Origin: Anisodus tanguticus
Lineage: Eukaryota > Streptophyta > Magnoliopsida > Solanales > Solanaceae
Assembly: GCA_034509755.1 (NCBI GenBank)
Contig: CM067559.1
Span: 38,770,032 to 38,834,031 of the forward strand
Direction: 5' to 3'
Length of the DNA: 64,000 nt
In this document: in pieces, positions 61,123 through 64,000 of the stretch
Layout: each line of letters opens with the position of its first letter
How positions within the stretch are numbered: the first letter of the stretch is position 1
Position numbers and translations under genes: made by a program
Notes under the pieces: model-generated
Databases searched by the model: none
The model's input: the letters and a program-made list of their open reading frames with translations, nothing else
What the model was told of the DNA's origin: nothing

Positions 61123-62159
61123 TTGTTCTCTTGGCTATATAAACCAGCGGCCACGATTACTTTTTCTCACTTTCATCTTCAACCTTCCTTTTCTAGCAAC
61201 TTTAGTTTTCTACCCTTTCACTTCCCATATTCAAAAATGTCTACTTCCTCTTCTTCCGGTACTTCTGGTGGTCTGACTCTCACCAGAATGAGGGCCGAAC
61301 TAGGTCCACCCCACTGTCGACCATTATCATCCAGTGTCACCCGGGCTGTAGACCTAGGTTTTATGGCTTTTGAAATTATCCCTTCTAACTTCAACTTTAA
61401 GAAGGACTTTTCGGTAAACCCCCGCTATGATTCTGTGGAGGAGATGACCTCACTGATTGATGACTCAGTTATCTCTTAAGTCTACACCGACTGCCGGTGG
61501 GGCCCGGATATGGATGTTTTTCCTCATCCGTCAAATGCTAGTATTACTCAGCACATCCCGGGAATGTCGGTTATTTACATCTATCATTTTACCATTGAAT
61601 TTAACCTCTTGATCCATCCATTAATTGAGTCTATTTGTCATTGCTATGGCGCCTGTCCGGGGTCGTTAGCCCCATAGACATGGAGAATAGTTCACTACAT
61701 GCAGCACTTGGCGGATCTCGCCCTTCTTTCATTTACTCTAGATCACCTAATCCATCTCTATTCCCCTCGGGTGCTCCGTAGGAGAATAATCAACTTAGCT
61801 TTTTGGGGCTCCAGAGCCCTAATTACAAATGTTGAAGATGATCACGATCGGGGATTGTGTGATCGATTTGTGATGATTCCTACCCACCACCTTCAACGCA
61901 CCAATTTCGATCCTCTCCTGGAGCATTGGAACAACGTTCGTGAGTAATCTTCTTCTCTTTCTTTTTTATTTCTTCTGTCCTTTTCCTGACTACCTTTCTC
62001 TTTGTATTTTGCAGAGGCCCCCGTTGTCCCCAACTACCTACCGGATGTCTTTGGCTGGGTGATGAGCATGCTCCGTGCCTCTCACAGCATCGAGTAAACA
62101 TGGAGAGCCATTTCTGCCGATAAGTGAAAGGGCAAAAGTCATGATGAGTCTTTTCTCTT

Positions 62160-62850
62160 TTACTGACTCCTCATTTTCACCTATTGCATGTTGATGTGCT
62201 GCTCTAACTTTCCTTCTCATTAGTTTCCCTGAAGGCCTCCCCGTTTGAGAGGGTTCAGCCAAGAAGGTGTCATTTCAGGATGAATCCTAGGCACACATCG
62301 CAAAGGTCATCGTCAAGGCCAGGGAGAGCGGGAAGTGAAGGCTTCTAAATAATACGGGAGCATCTACCTCTGGGATTGGCTCTCGTGTGAGAACACATCG
62401 TCGCTTTAGTGAGCCTGAAAGGGAGGACAGACAGAAGGTGGTCCTCATAGAGGACGGTGGCTAAGAAATTACATTATTCGGGGGTGTGGGCCCCCCTCAC
62501 CGATGCCATTAGAGAGCAGGGAGTCAGCTTTTCCCGACTCCTCATTTTCACCTATTGCATATTGATGTGCTGCTTACTTCTCATTCTTTTCCCTGAAGGC
62601 CTCCCCGCTCGAGGGGGTTTAGCCAAGAAAGTGTCATCTCAGGATGAAGCCCGAGCACGCATCGCTACGGTCGTCGCCGAGCCCAGAGAGAGCAGGAAGT
62701 GAAGTCTTTCGAATAATATAGGAGCATCTACCTCTAGATTGGCTCTCATATGAGAACATGCCATCGCTTCAGTGAGCCTGAGAAGGAAAACAGACAGAAG
62801 GTGGTCCTCATGAAGGACGGTGAAGAAGAAATTATAATATTCGGGGGGGG
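62160..62850 (+). repeat. 372-bp tandem duplication
   Basis: 'gactcctcattttcacctat' occurs at about 62165 and 62537, and the order of motifs that follows is the same in both units: ctgaaggcctccccg, gcatcg, agcatctacctct, gacagacagaaggtggtcct. The second unit ends at the G28 tract. Confidence 0.8.
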
Positions 62851-62870
62851 GGGGGGGGGGGGGGGGGGGG
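62843..62870 (+). repeat. G28 homopolymer
   Basis: Twenty-eight consecutive G residues; the first duplication unit has GGGGG at the same place. A run this long is prone to replication slippage and to sequencing error. Confidence 0.75.
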
Positions 62871-63640
62871 CTTGACCAAGGCTATCACAGAGTCGGGAGT
62901 CAGCGAAGGACAACCCGGAATTGTGAGAGGCAATAATCCAGGCGCAGTCCCCTCGGTTCCCCCCTCCATTGCTGGTTCCAACCTCAGCCTCAAAGCCTCC
63001 TTAGCCTACCTTGTAGATATATTCTTTCAGGTAATTTTGAGTTTTTTTATCATGTCTTTTACTTCCAACTGGAGTGTATAAGCATAGTTTATTCTGTCTA
63101 TGTTTCTCTTTCAGGGGCATGCTGCCTTTTCCTCCATTATTGAGCATTTTAAGAACATTCCCTCACCCTCTAGTGTAGAGAGGTTGGCGGAGGCTAAGCA
63201 GACGCTGGCAGCCAAAGATGAGACCTTCCAAATTATGACCCAAGCTCGCCAATTAATTTGGGAGAGGGTGGCCCAGGCTGAGTTTGATCGAGATGTTGCT
63301 CGTGCACGGATACAGGCGCTAGTGCCTTTCCGTGCCCGCATACGAGCCTGGAACCAATGGTTGACACTTTGTCGGGCAACAGAGCGGAAGAGGGACACCT
63401 TAATTTAGGACTGTGATGTCCTCCAGACCTGGTTCGAGGTCCTTCAAGGAGTGGATACAAGAGTGATTGATGTCCCCTTGGCCCTCGTGGATGTATAGTT
63501 GGATTTGGGGGTAGCTGAAGCTGATATAAAAGATTTGCATAAAAAGACGCCCCCTCCTCTGACTACCGGCTCTTCTGGTGGCGAGGGTTCTCCCCCCTTC
63601 CTGACTTAGCTTTGTATGTCTGCAGCATTTGGTCATTTCT

Positions 63641-64000
63641 TTGGAGGCCTTCTAGGGGTCTGTTCCTTTGGTGATGATCAACACTAATGTCGGTGGTCGC
63701 TAGTAGTTTTTTCAGCGTGTGTGAGTTTATGGGAGCCTGCGTGCCTTTTTTAATGTTGGTGTTTTTGAAGTGGGCCTGCGAGCTCTATGTTGAATATTTT
63801 GTTCTTATCATTGTGTTTGTCCTGCATGCCATCTGGTGGTATTTCCGGGCCCTTTGCTATTTTTTGGATTTGAGCCTTCGTGCTCTGGTTTGCTGAATCC
63901 TCAGGGTTTGTATCCCCTATTAATGTTATTTTGTTGAGTGCTTGGCATTTTTCTTGTATAAATGACAACAATTTTCTTGCCTTTCATTTAGCTTTGACAT
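63641..64000. other. 3' flank of the transposon-type relic
   Basis: T/G-rich sequence without a recognisable frame or repeat end. It continues past the window. Confidence 0.4.

Larger units (their letters stand above)
61237..63640 (+). pseudogene. decayed plant transposon-type protein gene
   Basis: Starts near MSTSSSSGTSGGLTLTRMRA (61237). It then carries pieces of the 'putative plant transposon protein' or gag-like domain found in Solanaceae repeats: PGMSVIYIYHFTIEFNLLIH (about 61560), LDHLIHLYSPRVLRRRIINL (61740) and VEDDHDRGLCDRFVMIPTHH (61830). A charged coiled-coil tail follows at 63110-63400, with ERLAEAKQTLAAKDETFQIM. In-frame stops near 61477 and 61674 and several shifts break it, and an internal duplication interrupts it (62160-62850). 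It probably belongs to a large LTR or transposon family; the parent class is not certain. Confidence 0.6.

Noticed and set aside
62457..62702. 81-codon frame as a separate gene
   Set aside because: Lies in the tandem duplication of a broken transposon-type relic.

Overview
The window is nuclear DNA from a eudicot plant, most likely a member of the Solanaceae. The evidence is spliced genes with GT-AG introns, several nested Ty1/copia LTR elements, Stowaway-type MITEs, two SINE remnants with the ending typical of the Solanaceae TS/SolS type, and inserts of plastid and mitochondrial DNA. Species cannot be fixed from sequence alone.

Layout. 1-775: flank with a possible minus-strand exon. 776-7074: a decayed copia element on the minus strand (copia A), followed by a mitochondrial nad7 fragment (7075-7330). 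7583-9659: a four-exon gene for a plastid-type CxxxCxxCC metal-binding (YkgJ/UPF0153) protein. 11684-18299: copia B, related to copia A but on the plus strand and badly decayed. 19286-20134 (minus): a kinase-less L-type lectin membrane protein. 20226-25218: copia C, a rearranged element whose two outer LTRs are inverted but flanked by a perfect 5-bp duplication, and which contains mitochondrial rrn18 and trnS pieces. 25237-31085: a long-inverted-repeat DNA transposon split by a non-autonomous hAT element and by copia D, each with a perfect target duplication. 31117-31860: a plastid-like insert between two copies of a 140-bp repeat. 33099-33717: a foldback element.

34746-41373: a 22-exon kinesin-5 gene (990 codons before the stop) with a Ser-to-Asn change in switch I and a frameshift that removes the conserved C-terminus. 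43517-45772 (minus): an intronless PLS/E-class pentatricopeptide-repeat protein. 46630-47035 (minus): a plastid atpH copy whose start codon is lost. 47036-54771: gene-poor repeats, with a solo LTR nested in a MITE. 54772-56395: a three-exon coiled-coil protein of unknown role. 56400-64000: MITEs, a second solo LTR of the same family in opposite orientation, and a decayed transposon-type gene with an internal tandem duplication and a G28 tract.

Five genes look genuine: the YkgJ-type protein, the lectin, the kinesin-5 (possibly decaying), the PPR protein and the coiled-coil protein. They have no shared pathway and no operon logic applies. The most unusual signals are the tRNA-free primer-site position in copia A and B, which is complementary to their own LTR, the inverted-LTR structure of copia C, and the kinesin switch I change.
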